Of a stretch of DNA of 64,000 nt, positions 37,836-46,629 are shown piece after piece. Positions within the stretch are counted from its first letter, which is position 1, and every line of letters starts with the position of its first letter. The stretch covers positions 1 to 64,000 of the forward strand of contig NZ_QJJS01000007.1 in the NCBI RefSeq assembly GCF_003201595.1. The letters run 5' to 3'. Under the pieces are notes generated by a model that was not told where the DNA came from, made no database searches, and saw only the letters and a program-made list of their open reading frames with translations. Both the position numbers and the translations under genes were made by a program. This stretch comes from Sphaerotilus hippei (GTDB taxonomy: Bacteria > Pseudomonadota > Gammaproteobacteria > Burkholderiales > Burkholderiaceae_C).

Positions 37836-40160
37836 ATGGCACGTCGTCGCCCCTCCCGCCCTGTCCATCCGCTGCGCACCGCGGCCCCGGCATCGCCGCC
37901 CCAGCACGGGCATTCCAGCCTGGCGCATGTGCTTCCCCTCGGTGCCCTGGCCGCCGGCTTCGGCCTGATGGGGCTGGTGCAGGCTCAGGAAGTCGCGCCG
38001 CCGGTGGCTGCGGCCGCGAGTGCACCCGCGGCGGCGCAGGCCCAGGGCGCCACGCCCGCCGAGTCGGCGCTGCGCAAGATCACCGTCAAGGGCAAGGGCA
38101 CCGTCGAGCAGGGCCGCGACAACCTGAAGGCCGAGACCTCCCGCATCGGCAAGGGCAACCAGGAGCTGCGTGACATTCCGCAGTCGGTCACCGTGCTGAC
38201 CGAGCGGCTGATGGACGACCGCAACCTCGACGACTTCAAGGACGTGCTGCGCAACACCGCGGGCATCTCCTTCCTCGCCGGCGAGACCGGTGAGGAGGAC
38301 ATCCGCCTGCGCGGCTTCTCGCTGGTGCAGGCCGGTGACATCTACGTCGACGGCATGCGCGATTCGTCGCTCTACGAGCGCGACACCTTCAACAACGACC
38401 GGGTCGAGATCCTCAAGGGCTCGGCGTCGATGCTGTTCGGGCGCGGCTCGACCGGCGGCGTGGTCAACCAGGCCAACAAGCAGGTGCTGCCCTTCACCCA
38501 GCACGAGGTGACCGGCCAGGTGGGCACGGGCAACGAGTGGCGCTTCACCGGCGACTTCAACTTCAAGACCGGCGAGACCGAGGGCCTGCGCGTCAACGCG
38601 ATGGTGCACAAGGCCGACAACTGGGGCGCCAAGGTCGACAAGACCGGCATCGCGCCGACCTACACCTGGGGCATGGGCACGCCCGACGAGGTCACGGCCA
38701 GCCTCTATCACCTCGAGTACGAGAACCGTCCGAACTACAACCACCCGTGGTTCGTGGTCGACGGCAAGCTGGTGCCCACGCTGGCGGCCAAGAACTACTA
38801 CGGCCTGGCGAGTGACTACCTGAAGGGCTCGGCCACCTACGGCACCTTCACCCACACGCACCGCTTCAGCCCGACCTCGGAGCTGCGCACCACCGTGCGC
38901 CACGGCCGCTACAAGCGTGACCTGTGGACGAGCGTGATCCGCTTCGGCACCACCAACGGCGCGACGACGACGCTGGCCAACCTCAGCGATGACACCCTCA
39001 TCACCCGCACGCCCAAGGGCCGGGTCGCGGTCAGCGACACCACGCTGGTGCAGAGCGACTACAGCGACCGTTTCCAGGCGCTGGGCCTGCGCCACCAGCT
39101 GATCACCGGCATCGATCTGTCGCATGAAGGGGCCAAGCGCAACAACAACTTCGCTGGCACCGCCTCGGGTCTGACCTCGACGGTCGGCACGCCCAATGAT
39201 GGCGACAGCGTTGCCGACACCCGCGGCACGCCGACCTTCAACACCTTCACCGCGAAGAACCTGGGCCTGTATGCGCAGGACACGGTGGCGCTGACCGAGG
39301 CGCTGAAGCTGGTGGCCGGCCTGCGCTTCGACCGCTTCCAGGCGGACTACGTCAACGCGGCCACCGCCACGGCGGCCTCGACCAGCAACTCGCGCAGCGA
39401 CTCGCTGTGGAGCCCGCGCCTGGGTGCGCTGTTCCAGCCCAACGAGTGGGCGTCCTACTACGCGTCCTACGGCACCTCGTACAACACCGCCGGCGACACC
39501 TACCAGTTCTCGCCGGGCACGGTCAGCGCCCGAGTGGCCAACACGGCGCCCGAGAAGAGCCGCAACTTCGAGGTCGGCGCCAAGTTCGACCTGTTCGAGG
39601 GCCGCATGTCGCTGAGCACCGCGCTGTTCCGCAGCGAGAAGTACAACGAGCGCAACACCGATCCGGACACCGCCGCCACGCAGGAGCTGCTGTCGGGCAA
39701 GCGCCACGCCAGCGGCATGGACCTGAACGTGGCCGGCCGCATCACGCCCGACTGGGAGATGTTCGTGTCCTACACCTGGATCCCGGACGCGAAGATCGAC
39801 GAGAGCAACGTGGCCCTGGCGGCCAGCGGCAGCGGGGCCCAGGTCAAGGGCGATCGGCCGGGCCTGACGCCCCGGCACAGCGCCAGCCTGTGGACGACCT
39901 ATCGCCTGCTGCCCAAGCTGCGCATCGGTGGTGGCCTGAACTACCGCGGCGAGCAGAACCCCGAAGGGGCCCGCCAGGTGACCGCGCAGGCCTTCACGAC
40001 CCTCGACGCGATGGCCGAGTACAGCTTCAGCGAGGCCGTGTCGGTCAAGTTCAACGTCGCCAACCTGACCGACGAGCTCTACGCCGACAGCCTGTACCGC
40101 GGTTTCTACACCCCGGGCGCACCGCGCACCGCGCAGCTGCAGCTCAAGGCGAAGTTCTGA
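37836..40160 (+). CDS. TonB-dependent siderophore receptor (Fiu/PiuA-like)
   Basis: A 774-aa outer-membrane receptor. It has a long N-terminal signal region ending near LMGLVQAQE and a TonB-box-like stretch around ITVKGKG (about 78-84). A plug domain follows (about 100-215, [17 protein letters not shown] ... DIRLRGFSL ... [11 protein letters not shown]), then a 22-strand barrel ending in the usual aromatic Phe (QLQLKAKF). The adjacent piuC gene is typical of catecholate receptors of the Fiu/PiuA class. The ligand is inferred, not shown. It is the first gene of the receptor-piuC-tonB-exbB-exbD run. Confidence 0.94.
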   Translation: MARRRPSRPVHPLRTAAPASPPQHGHSSLAHVLPLGALAAGFGLMGLVQAQEVAPPVAAAASAPAAAQAQGATPAESALRKITVKGKGTVEQGRDNLKAETSRIGKGNQELRDIPQSVTVLTERLMDDRNLDDFKDVLRNTAGISFLAGETGEEDIRLRGFSLVQAGDIYVDGMRDSSLYERDTFNNDRVEILKGSASMLFGRGSTGGVVNQANKQVLPFTQHEVTGQVGTGNEWRFTGDFNFKTGETEGLRVNAMVHKADNWGAKVDKTGIAPTYTWGMGTPDEVTASLYHLEYENRPNYNHPWFVVDGKLVPTLAAKNYYGLASDYLKGSATYGTFTHTHRFSPTSELRTTVRHGRYKRDLWTSVIRFGTTNGATTTLANLSDDTLITRTPKGRVAVSDTTLVQSDYSDRFQALGLRHQLITGIDLSHEGAKRNNNFAGTASGLTSTVGTPNDGDSVADTRGTPTFNTFTAKNLGLYAQDTVALTEALKLVAGLRFDRFQADYVNAATATAASTSNSRSDSLWSPRLGALFQPNEWASYYASYGTSYNTAGDTYQFSPGTVSARVANTAPEKSRNFEVGAKFDLFEGRMSLSTALFRSEKYNERNTDPDTAATQELLSGKRHASGMDLNVAGRITPDWEMFVSYTWIPDAKIDESNVALAASGSGAQVKGDRPGLTPRHSASLWTTYRLLPKLRIGGGLNYRGEQNPEGARQVTAQAFTTLDAMAEYSFSEAVSVKFNVANLTDELYADSLYRGFYTPGAPRTAQLQLKAKF

Positions 40161-40194
40161 CCTGCGCCTCGTCACCACCGAACCGGATGCCGCG

Positions 40195-40899
40195 ATGCTG
40201 CTGCACTTGAAGAATGTCCTGACGCCGACGGTGCTTCGGCAGGCCCGTGCCCTGGTGGCCGATGCGGACTGGATCGACGGCCGGCGCACGGCCGGCGGCC
40301 AGGCCGTCGGCGTCAAGCACAACGAGCAGCTCGCGGCGACGAGCGAGGTGGCGCAGGCGCTGCAGACGCTGGTGCTGCAGGCGCTGGAGGGGCATGCGGC
40401 GTTCTTCTCCGCGGCCTTGCCGCGCAAGGTCTTCAACCCGCTGTTCAACCGCTATGCCGCCGGGGAGGGCGCCGAAGGGGGCCCGCACCACTACGGCAAT
40501 CACGTCGACAGCGCGGTGATGCACTCGCGCCGCCAGGGCGAGCGGGTGCGCACCGACCTCAGCTGCACGCTCTTCCTCGCCGACCCCGACGAGTACGACG
40601 GCGGCGAGCTGGTGATCGAGGACACCTTCGGTCCCCGGCGGGTCAAGCTGCCGGCCGGAGACGCCGTGCTCTACCCGGGCACCAGCGTGCACCGGGTCGA
40701 GCCGGTCACCCGCGGGGCGCGGGTGGCCAGCTTCTTCTGGATCGAGAGCATGGTGCGCAGCGACGAGCAGCGCCGCCTGCTCCACGACATGGACCAGGCG
40801 CTGATGCACCTGCGTGCCACCGTCGGCGAGACCGACCCGGGCGTGGTCGGTCTCACCGGCACGTATCACAACCTCCTGCGGCTGTGGGCCGACACATGA
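40195..40899 (+). CDS. piuC: PKHD-type Fe(II)/2-oxoglutarate hydroxylase PiuC/YbiX
   Basis: A 234-aa dioxygenase. The 2-His-1-carboxylate iron site is HVDSAV with the distal His in [17 protein letters not shown]; the Arg of the latter would bind 2-oxoglutarate. [13 protein letters not shown] is a conserved core strand. PiuC/YbiX accompanies Fiu/PiuA receptors in E. coli and Pseudomonas and is iron-repressed; its substrate is unknown. It lies 34 bases after the receptor gene, and its stop overlaps the tonB start (ATGA). Confidence 0.95.
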   Translation: MLLHLKNVLTPTVLRQARALVADADWIDGRRTAGGQAVGVKHNEQLAATSEVAQALQTLVLQALEGHAAFFSAALPRKVFNPLFNRYAAGEGAEGGPHHYGNHVDSAVMHSRRQGERVRTDLSCTLFLADPDEYDGGELVIEDTFGPRRVKLPAGDAVLYPGTSVHRVEPVTRGARVASFFWIESMVRSDEQRRLLHDMDQALMHLRATVGETDPGVVGLTGTYHNLLRLWADT

Positions 40900-41645
40900 T
40901 GGATTCGTCTTCAACTTCCGAGGCCACGGGGATGGTGTCCGCCGCGGTCCTGTCCGGCTGGAACGGCCCGCCTTCCGGCTCCGGCGAGACCCTGGGCCCG
41001 ATGGCCCGGCGCGGGGTGGTGGCCGGCATGCTCGGCGCCCATGTGCTGGCCGGCTGGGCCCTGCTGCAGGTGCCCGCGGTGCAGCAGGCCGTCGGCGAGA
41101 TGGCGCCGATCATGGTCGAGCTGATCGCCCCGGAGCCGGTGGCCCCGCCGCCGCCCCCGCCCAAGGTGCAGCCGCGCAAGCTGCCGCCGCCCCCGGCCCC
41201 GTTGCTGGCGGCCGCGCCGCCGGTGCCGCAGGCCGCACCGGTGTTCACCGCCCCCCCTCCACCGCCGGAACCGCCGGCGCTGGCGGCCCCCACGGCGCCG
41301 CCTTCACCGCCGGCACCGCCTTCACCGCCGCTTCCGCCTGCCCCGGCGCCCGCGGCGCCACGCACCGTCGTGCTGACCGACAGCGACTGGATCCGCGAGC
41401 CGGCGCTGACCTATCCCCGCGCCTCCGAGCGCCTGCGCGAGCAGGGCACGGTGGTCGTGCGGGCCCTCATCGACGTGCGCGGGGTGCCGCGCCAGGTGAG
41501 CCTGCAGCGCAGCTCCGGCTTCGCCCGGCTGGACCAGGAGGCGCTCGCCAAGGCGCTGACGGCCCGCGTGAAGCCGCGCACCGAGAACGGCGTGCCGTTC
41601 GAGTTCGTGATCCTGATGCCGCTGGCGTTCGTGCTCGACGACTGA
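40896..41645 (+). CDS. tonB: TonB energy-transducing protein
   Basis: A 249-aa protein. An N-terminal membrane anchor (about 40-60, [20 protein letters not shown]) is followed by a Pro-rich periplasmic span (about 80-165, repeated PPPPP/PAPP). A C-terminal TonB domain (about 170-245) has [20 protein letters not shown] and the closing [15 protein letters not shown]. It couples the proton-motive force, through ExbBD, to the receptor upstream. Translation is coupled to piuC by ATGA. Confidence 0.95.
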   Translation: MMDSSSTSEATGMVSAAVLSGWNGPPSGSGETLGPMARRGVVAGMLGAHVLAGWALLQVPAVQQAVGEMAPIMVELIAPEPVAPPPPPPKVQPRKLPPPPAPLLAAAPPVPQAAPVFTAPPPPPEPPALAAPTAPPSPPAPPSPPLPPAPAPAAPRTVVLTDSDWIREPALTYPRASERLREQGTVVVRALIDVRGVPRQVSLQRSSGFARLDQEALAKALTARVKPRTENGVPFEFVILMPLAFVLDD

Positions 41646-41722
41646 GGCCGGCACCGGCCGCCCTCGTCGCTTTCCTTCTTGCTTTTTCCTTCTTCTTTCC
41701 TCTGTCCCTCCAGGAGTCCAAG
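41646..41722 (+). promoter_or_regulatory. tonB-exbB spacer with hairpin and pyrimidine tract
   Basis: The 77-base spacer starts with an inverted repeat (GGCCG-GCAC-CGGCC, about 41646-41659). It is followed by a run of about 45 almost pure pyrimidines (41670-41713) before the exbB ribosome binding site CAGGAG. It may adjust the exbB:tonB ratio by partial termination or by protein/sRNA binding, but no known element was recognised. Confidence 0.3.
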
Positions 41723-42508
41723 ATGTCCACTGCCACCCCTGAAGCCGCCGTCCAGGCCGGCATGGGCTTCGGCCATTTCATCGCCCAGTCCGACGCCGTC
41801 GGCAAGACGCTGCTGGCGATCCTGGTGATCATGTCGGTGCTGTCGTGGGCGCTGATCCTCATCAAGGGCATCACGCAGATCGTGCGCCAGCGCCGCAGCG
41901 AGAAGTTCCTGGGCTTCTTCTGGAACGCCCGCTCGCTCGACGAGGTGGCCGGCGAGATCCAGACCCACGGGGCGCACGACCCCTTCGGCCACCTGACCGC
42001 GCACGCCATCCATGCCCAGGCGCACCACGCCCGCTACGGCGCGGCCAAGCTGGCCGAGGCCGGCTCGGCCCAGGACTTCGTCACCCGCACGATCAAGAAG
42101 GTGCTCGACGAGGAGACCACCCGCCTGGAGAACGGCCTGACGACGCTGGCCACCATCGGGGCGACCGCACCGTTCGTGGGCCTGTTCGGCACGGTCTGGG
42201 GGGTCTACCACGCGCTGCTGGCCATCGGCATGAGCGGGTCGGGCACGCTCGACAAGGTGGCCGGCCCGGTGGGCGAGGCGCTGATCATGACCGGCATCGG
42301 CCTGGGCGTGGCGATTCCGGCGGTGATGGCCTACAACGCCATCACCCGCAGCAACCGGGTGCTCAACGCGAAGCTGGATGCCTTCGCCTTCGAGCTGATG
42401 ACCTTCCTGTCGATGGGCTCGCCCCTGGCCGACAACGGCAAGTCCGGCAAGTCGGCGGCCCCCAGCGTGCAGCCGCTGCGCCCGGCGCCCCTGGCGGCCA
42501 ACACCTGA
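41723..42508 (+). CDS. exbB: ExbB proton channel subunit
   Basis: A 261-aa inner-membrane protein of the MotA/TolQ/ExbB family. It has three predicted transmembrane helices: about 28-48, 138-160 (ATIGATAPFVGLFGTVWGVY) and 175-197 (GEALIMTGIGLGVAIPAVMA). These are the signature helices that line the proton path with ExbD. A cytoplasmic loop lies between the first two. CAGGAG stands upstream of the ATG. The frame upstream of this start is a shadow of tonB. Confidence 0.95.
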   Translation: MSTATPEAAVQAGMGFGHFIAQSDAVGKTLLAILVIMSVLSWALILIKGITQIVRQRRSEKFLGFFWNARSLDEVAGEIQTHGAHDPFGHLTAHAIHAQAHHARYGAAKLAEAGSAQDFVTRTIKKVLDEETTRLENGLTTLATIGATAPFVGLFGTVWGVYHALLAIGMSGSGTLDKVAGPVGEALIMTGIGLGVAIPAVMAYNAITRSNRVLNAKLDAFAFELMTFLSMGSPLADNGKSGKSAAPSVQPLRPAPLAANT

Positions 42509-42532
42509 TCCACGCATCCACCGGAGAGTCCC

Positions 42533-42952
42533 ATGGCCTTTGCCAGCTTCGATCGCAAGTCGTCCAGCGCCCCGGTGTCGGACATCAACATGGTGCCGCT
42601 CATCGACGTGATGCTGGTGCTGCTGGTGATCTTCATCGTCACCGCGCCGCTGCTCACCCATTCGGTCAAGCTGGAGCTGCCGCAGGCCAGCAGCCAGGTC
42701 AACCCGCCGGTGGCGCAGAAGATCGAGTTCGCCATCGACGCCCAGGGCCTGCGCTACTGGAACGGCGAGCAGGTCAGCCGCGAGGAGGCCGCCGCCCGTT
42801 TCAAGGCCGAAGGCCTCAAGCCGGTGGCGCCCGAGGTGCACCTGCGGGCCGACCAGGACGTGGCCTACCGCCATGTCGCCGAGACGCTGGCCGACACCTC
42901 GGCCGCCGGCCTGAGCAAGGTCGGCTTCGTCAGCCAGCCCGAGCGGCGCTGA
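42533..42952 (+). CDS. exbD: ExbD proton channel subunit
   Basis: A 139-aa protein with a short cytoplasmic N-terminus and one transmembrane helix. The essential Asp is in NMVPLIDVMLVLLVIFIV. A periplasmic domain (about 60-135) follows. It works with ExbB and TonB to energise outer-membrane receptors. It lies 24 bases after exbB, with GGAGAG upstream. Confidence 0.96.
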   Translation: MAFASFDRKSSSAPVSDINMVPLIDVMLVLLVIFIVTAPLLTHSVKLELPQASSQVNPPVAQKIEFAIDAQGLRYWNGEQVSREEAAARFKAEGLKPVAPEVHLRADQDVAYRHVAETLADTSAAGLSKVGFVSQPERR

Positions 42953-42962
42953 GCCGGCGAAC

Positions 42963-44096
42963 GTGAACCGCTCGCCTGCCGCCGGGGGCATCCCGGCCGA
43001 CGTCGTCACGCTGGGCGACCACGAGCGGGTCGCCCGCGACCGCCTGTCCGTCAGCGCCGAAGCCTATTTCAACGGCGCGGCGGCCGACGAGATCACCTGC
43101 CAGGCCAACCGCCTGGCCTGGGACGGGCTGCGGCTGCAGTCGCGGGTGCTGCGCCCGCTCGGTGGCGGCCACACCCGCCTGACGCTGCTGGGCCGCCCGC
43201 TCGCGCATCCGGTGCTGCTGGCGCCGGTGGCCTACCAGTGCATGGCGCATCCCGACGGCGAGCGGGCCACGGCCCGCGCCGCCGCCGCGCTGCAGGCTGG
43301 CATGGTGCTGAGCACCCAGTCCAGCGTGGCGCTGGAGGAGGTGGCGGCGCTGGTGCTGCCCGAGCCGGACCACGGCCCGCTCTGGTTCCAGCTCTATCTG
43401 CAGCAGGACCGCTCGCACACGCTGGCGCTGGTGAGGCGTGCCGAGGCCGCGGGTTACGAGGCCCTGGTGCTGACGGTCGACGCCCCGGTGCATGGCGCCC
43501 GGGACCGGGAACGCCGGGTCGGTTTCCGGCTGCCGGCCGGGGTCACGGCGGTCAACCTGGCGGGTCTGGTGCCCCCCCCCGCGCTGCCGCTGCCCCCGGG
43601 CGGCAGCCTGCTGTTCGACGGCCTGATGCCCACGGCCGCGACCTGGGACGACGTGGCCTGGCTGCGTGCGCACACCCGCCTGCCCCTGCTGCTCAAGGGC
43701 ATCACCCACCCGGAGGATGCCCGGCAGGCGGTGGCGCTGGGGGTGGCCGGGCTGATCGTCTCCAACCACGGCGGGCGCACGCTGGACACGCTGCCGGCGA
43801 CCGCCGACCTGCTGCCGGCGGTGGTCCGGGCCGTGGCCGGCGCGGTGCCGGTGCTGGTCGACGGCGGCATCCGGCGCGGCACCGACGTGTTCAAGGCGCT
43901 GGCGCTGGGTGCGACCGCGGTGCTGGTCGGCCGGCCCCAGGTGCATGGCCTGGCGGTGGCCGGTGCGCTGGGGGTGGCTCATGTGCTGAGGCTGCTGCGC
44001 GACGAGCTGGAGATCGTGATGGCGCTGACCGGTTGTGCGACGCTGGACCGCATCGATGCGGCCTCGCTGTGGTCGCCGGACGCCCGATCCCCCTGA
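42963..44096 (+). CDS. FMN-dependent alpha-hydroxy-acid oxidase/dehydrogenase
   Basis: A 377-aa TIM-barrel flavoenzyme of the glycolate/lactate oxidase family. The catalytic His/Arg motif is SNHGGRTLD. LLKGITHPEDA carries the FMN-binding Lys, and VLVDGGIRRGTDVFKALALGA is the phosphate-binding region. No membrane segment as in LldD is evident, so it resembles soluble L-lactate or glycolate oxidases. The start is GTG at 42963, 10 bases after exbD. The link to the TonB operon may be only positional. Confidence 0.92.
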   Translation: MNRSPAAGGIPADVVTLGDHERVARDRLSVSAEAYFNGAAADEITCQANRLAWDGLRLQSRVLRPLGGGHTRLTLLGRPLAHPVLLAPVAYQCMAHPDGERATARAAAALQAGMVLSTQSSVALEEVAALVLPEPDHGPLWFQLYLQQDRSHTLALVRRAEAAGYEALVLTVDAPVHGARDRERRVGFRLPAGVTAVNLAGLVPPPALPLPPGGSLLFDGLMPTAATWDDVAWLRAHTRLPLLLKGITHPEDARQAVALGVAGLIVSNHGGRTLDTLPATADLLPAVVRAVAGAVPVLVDGGIRRGTDVFKALALGATAVLVGRPQVHGLAVAGALGVAHVLRLLRDELEIVMALTGCATLDRIDAASLWSPDARSP

Positions 44097-44157
44097 GCCC
44101 ATGGACGGGCCCGGACCTCGGGTATGCTGGGCCCATCCAGACTAACCCTGATGAGTC

Positions 44158-44826
44158 GTGAAGACGCTGCTGGTCGATGATCACGAGCTGTTCCGCTGCG
44201 GGCTGTCGATGCTGCTGGGCGAGCGGTTTCCCGAGGCCGTGCTGCGCGAGGCCGTCGATCTCGAGGCCGCGCAGGCCTGCCTGCAGGCCGAGCCCGACAT
44301 CGAGCTGGTCCTGCTGGGCTGGAATCCGCAGGATGGCGGGGAGGTCGAGGCGGTCGGGCAGCTGAAGGCCCTGCTGCCGCAGCGGTTCATCGTCGTGGTG
44401 TCCGGCGACCAGCGCCCCGGCACCATCGTCTCCTGCATCCACGAAGGCGCGGCGGGCTTCATCTGCAAGACCTCGTCCCCGGAGGTCGTCACCCATGCGC
44501 TGCAGGTGGTGCTGGGCGGCGGGCTGTACCTGCCGTCGCCCGCCGATCCGGTCCGGGGCCCGGACGATGACGACGAGGCCGACCACGCGGTGGCGCGCCG
44601 CGTGATCGCCGACCTGGACCTGTCGCCACGCCAGGTCGACGTGCTGCGCCTGCTGGCGCAAGGTAGCACCAACAAGGTGATCGGCCGCGAGCTCGATCTG
44701 GCCGAGTCCACCGTCAAGACCCATGTGCTGGGCCTGTTCCGCAAGCTGCAGGTGACCACGCGCACCGAGGCTGTGCTGGCCGCGGCGAAGCTGGGCCTGC
44801 GTTTCGGCCGCGACGAGGCGGCCTGA
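44158..44826 (+). CDS. LuxR/NarL-type response regulator with pseudo-receiver
   Basis: A 222-aa protein with a receiver domain (about 1-120) and a LuxR-type HTH (about 155-215, LSPRQVDVLRLLAQGSTNKVIGRELDLAESTVKTHV). The acidic pair DDH at 7-9 and Lys in ICKTSS are present. At the phospho-acceptor position the sequence reads LVLLGWNPQ, with Gly where Asp is expected. It is therefore probably not switched by phosphorylation. It starts with GTG at 44158, and a TATGCT -10-like element lies at about 44122. No kinase gene is adjacent. Confidence 0.88.
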   Translation: MKTLLVDDHELFRCGLSMLLGERFPEAVLREAVDLEAAQACLQAEPDIELVLLGWNPQDGGEVEAVGQLKALLPQRFIVVVSGDQRPGTIVSCIHEGAAGFICKTSSPEVVTHALQVVLGGGLYLPSPADPVRGPDDDDEADHAVARRVIADLDLSPRQVDVLRLLAQGSTNKVIGRELDLAESTVKTHVLGLFRKLQVTTRTEAVLAAAKLGLRFGRDEAA

Positions 44827-44844
44827 GCCGGGCGGGTGCCCGGC
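44827..44844. terminator. Hairpin between convergent genes
   Basis: GCCGGGC-GGGT-GCCCGGC is a perfect 7-bp stem immediately after the response regulator stop and before the opposing cytochrome stop (44856). There is no T tract. Confidence 0.45.
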
Positions 44845-44855
44845 GTCCCGAGGGC

Positions 44856-45263
44856 TCAGCGCGGGCCGAGCTGCAGGATCCACTGCACCAGGGCCTTGGC
44901 ATCCTCGGCCTGGATCGCCACGGCGTTCGGCGGCATCGCCAGACCGCTGGCCTGGCCCTTCCAGTGGCTGTCGTAGGGGTTCGAGCCCTTCAGCACGGTC
45001 GTGGTCAGCGTGTCCTGGGCCTTGCCGTCCCCCTTGTACTTGGCGGCCACCGAGCGCCAGGCCGGGCCGATCGGGGCCAGGCCCTGCGGGCCCTTGCCGC
45101 CCGGCTCGATGTGGTGGCAGGTCATGCAGCCGCTCTGGCTGGCCAGCTTGAGCATGGCGTCGTCGCGGCCGTCGGCCGATGCGGCCGTGGCGCCCAGGGC
45201 GAGTGCCAGGCCCAGCACGGGCAGCAGGCGTTGGCGGGAGAGGCGGGGAATCATGCGGGTCAT
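44856..45263 (-). CDS. Class I cytochrome c, periplasmic
   Basis: A 135-aa protein with a signal peptide (about 1-31, ending ATAASADG) and a single heme motif CMTCH (46-50). The sixth ligand is probably the Met in GLAMPPN. It resembles cytochrome c551/c8-type electron carriers. AAGGAG precedes ATG 45263. Its promoter has an FNR-like box, suggesting oxygen-dependent expression. Confidence 0.92.
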   Translation of the reverse strand: MTRMIPRLSRQRLLPVLGLALALGATAASADGRDDAMLKLASQSGCMTCHHIEPGGKGPQGLAPIGPAWRSVAAKYKGDGKAQDTLTTTVLKGSNPYDSHWKGQASGLAMPPNAVAIQAEDAKALVQWILQLGPR

Positions 45264-45295
45264 CAGAGGCTCCTTGTCGATGCACGAATGCCCTC

Positions 45296-45336
45296 AAGGT
45301 AGACCGCCGGCCCGGCCCGGACTTGCGCCGGATCAA
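45296..45336 (-). promoter_or_regulatory. Class II FNR/FixK-type promoter of the cytochrome c gene
   Basis: TTGCGCCGGATCAA (45323-45336) matches the FNR/FixK pattern TTGAT-N4-ATCAA at 8 of 10 positions; on the minus strand it reads TTGATCCGGCGCAA. A -10-like TACCTT lies at 45296-45301. The box would be centred near -41.5 of a start site around 45288, which is the class II activator geometry. Confidence 0.65.
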
Positions 45337-45459
45337 GTCCGCCGGCCGATTTGTCGCGATGGAGCAGCGCTGTGACGCGCTGCACCGGCCCGTGTGGCAG
45401 CGTGGAGCATCCGCCGGTCCGCCGCTGTGGCGCCCGGGCCACAGTGGCGGGCGCACCGC

Positions 45460-46578
45460 TCAGCGCGGCGTCGCCACCCGGTCGAGCAGCATCGCGTCGC
45501 CGTAGCTGAAGAAGCGGTAGCGCTGCTCGATGGCGTGCTGGTAGAGCGCGCGCATGTGCGCGTGTCCGGCCAGTGCGCTGACCAGCATCAGCAGCGTGCT
45601 GCGGGGCAGGTGGAAGTTGGTGATCAGCCGGTCGACCACCTGGAACTCGAAGCCCGGGGTGATGAAGATCTCGGTCTCGCGGGCCCCGGCCAGCGGCAGC
45701 CGGCGTCCGCTCGCGTCGACCGGCAGGGTCGGGTCCGCGGCGGCCGATTCCAGCGCGCGCAGCGTGGTCGTGCCCACCGAGACCACCCGCCCGCCGGCGG
45801 CCCGGGTGCGCGCGATGGCCGCCACCGTGTCGGCCGGCACCTCGAACCATTCGCTGTGCATGCGGTGGTCGGCCAGGCGCTCGACCCGCACCGGCTGAAA
45901 GGTGCCCGCGCCCACGTGCAGCGTCACGCGGGCCTGGCCGATGCCGGCGTCGGCCAGCCGGGCCAGCATCGCCTCGTCGAAATGCAGCGCCGCGGTCGGG
46001 GCGGCCACCGCCCCGGGTTCGCGGGCGAACACGGTCTGGTAGCGGCGCACGTCGTCGGCACTGTCGTCGTGCGTGATGTAGGGCGGCAGCGGCACGTGGC
46101 CGATGCGCTCGAGCACCTCGAACACGTCGGACGGAAAACGCAGGTGGAACAGCGAGTCCTCCGGGCCGCAGCGGCCCAGCACCTCGGCCTCGACCTGGGC
46201 GCCGGCCGGGCCGAAACGCACCCGCTGGCCCGCCCGTGGCGACTTGCTGGCCCGCAGGTGGGCCCAGGCCTCGTGGCGGGCGCCGGCGCCGGGCAGCACC
46301 CGCTCGATCAGCGCCTCGACGCCGCCGCCGGTGTCCTTGTGGCCGTGCAGCCGCGCGCGGATCACCTGGGTGTCGTTGAACACCAGCAGGTCGCCGGCCT
46401 GCAGCAGCCCGGGCAGGTCGGCGAACGGGCGGTCCACCGGCGGCCAGGCGCGGCCGTCGAGCAGGCGCGAGCCGGTGCGCTCGGCCGCCGGCTGCTGGGC
46501 GATCAGCTCGGGCGGCAGCTCGAAGTCGAAGTCGGCGACCACATGGTCGTGGCGGGCGGGGGAGGGGGGGAGGTTCAT
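45460..46578 (-). CDS. queA: S-adenosylmethionine:tRNA ribosyltransferase-isomerase
   Basis: A 372-aa enzyme that adds the epoxycyclopentane ring to preQ1 in tRNA using the ribosyl part of SAM. The N-terminus [20 protein letters not shown] is typical, as are [32 protein letters not shown] and the C-terminal [12 protein letters not shown] 46578 is the family start; the open frame beyond it is the antisense shadow of recG. It is divergent from recG across 51 bases. Confidence 0.97.
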   Translation of the reverse strand: MNLPPSPARHDHVVADFDFELPPELIAQQPAAERTGSRLLDGRAWPPVDRPFADLPGLLQAGDLLVFNDTQVIRARLHGHKDTGGGVEALIERVLPGAGARHEAWAHLRASKSPRAGQRVRFGPAGAQVEAEVLGRCGPEDSLFHLRFPSDVFEVLERIGHVPLPPYITHDDSADDVRRYQTVFAREPGAVAAPTAALHFDEAMLARLADAGIGQARVTLHVGAGTFQPVRVERLADHRMHSEWFEVPADTVAAIARTRAAGGRVVSVGTTTLRALESAAADPTLPVDASGRRLPLAGARETEIFITPGFEFQVVDRLITNFHLPRSTLLMLVSALAGHAHMRALYQHAIEQRYRFFSYGDAMLLDRVATPR

Positions 46579-46629
46579 CGTCGGGGCAGGCTGGACCGGC
46601 CTGGTGCTCGGTGGGGGCAGAATTGTTCC

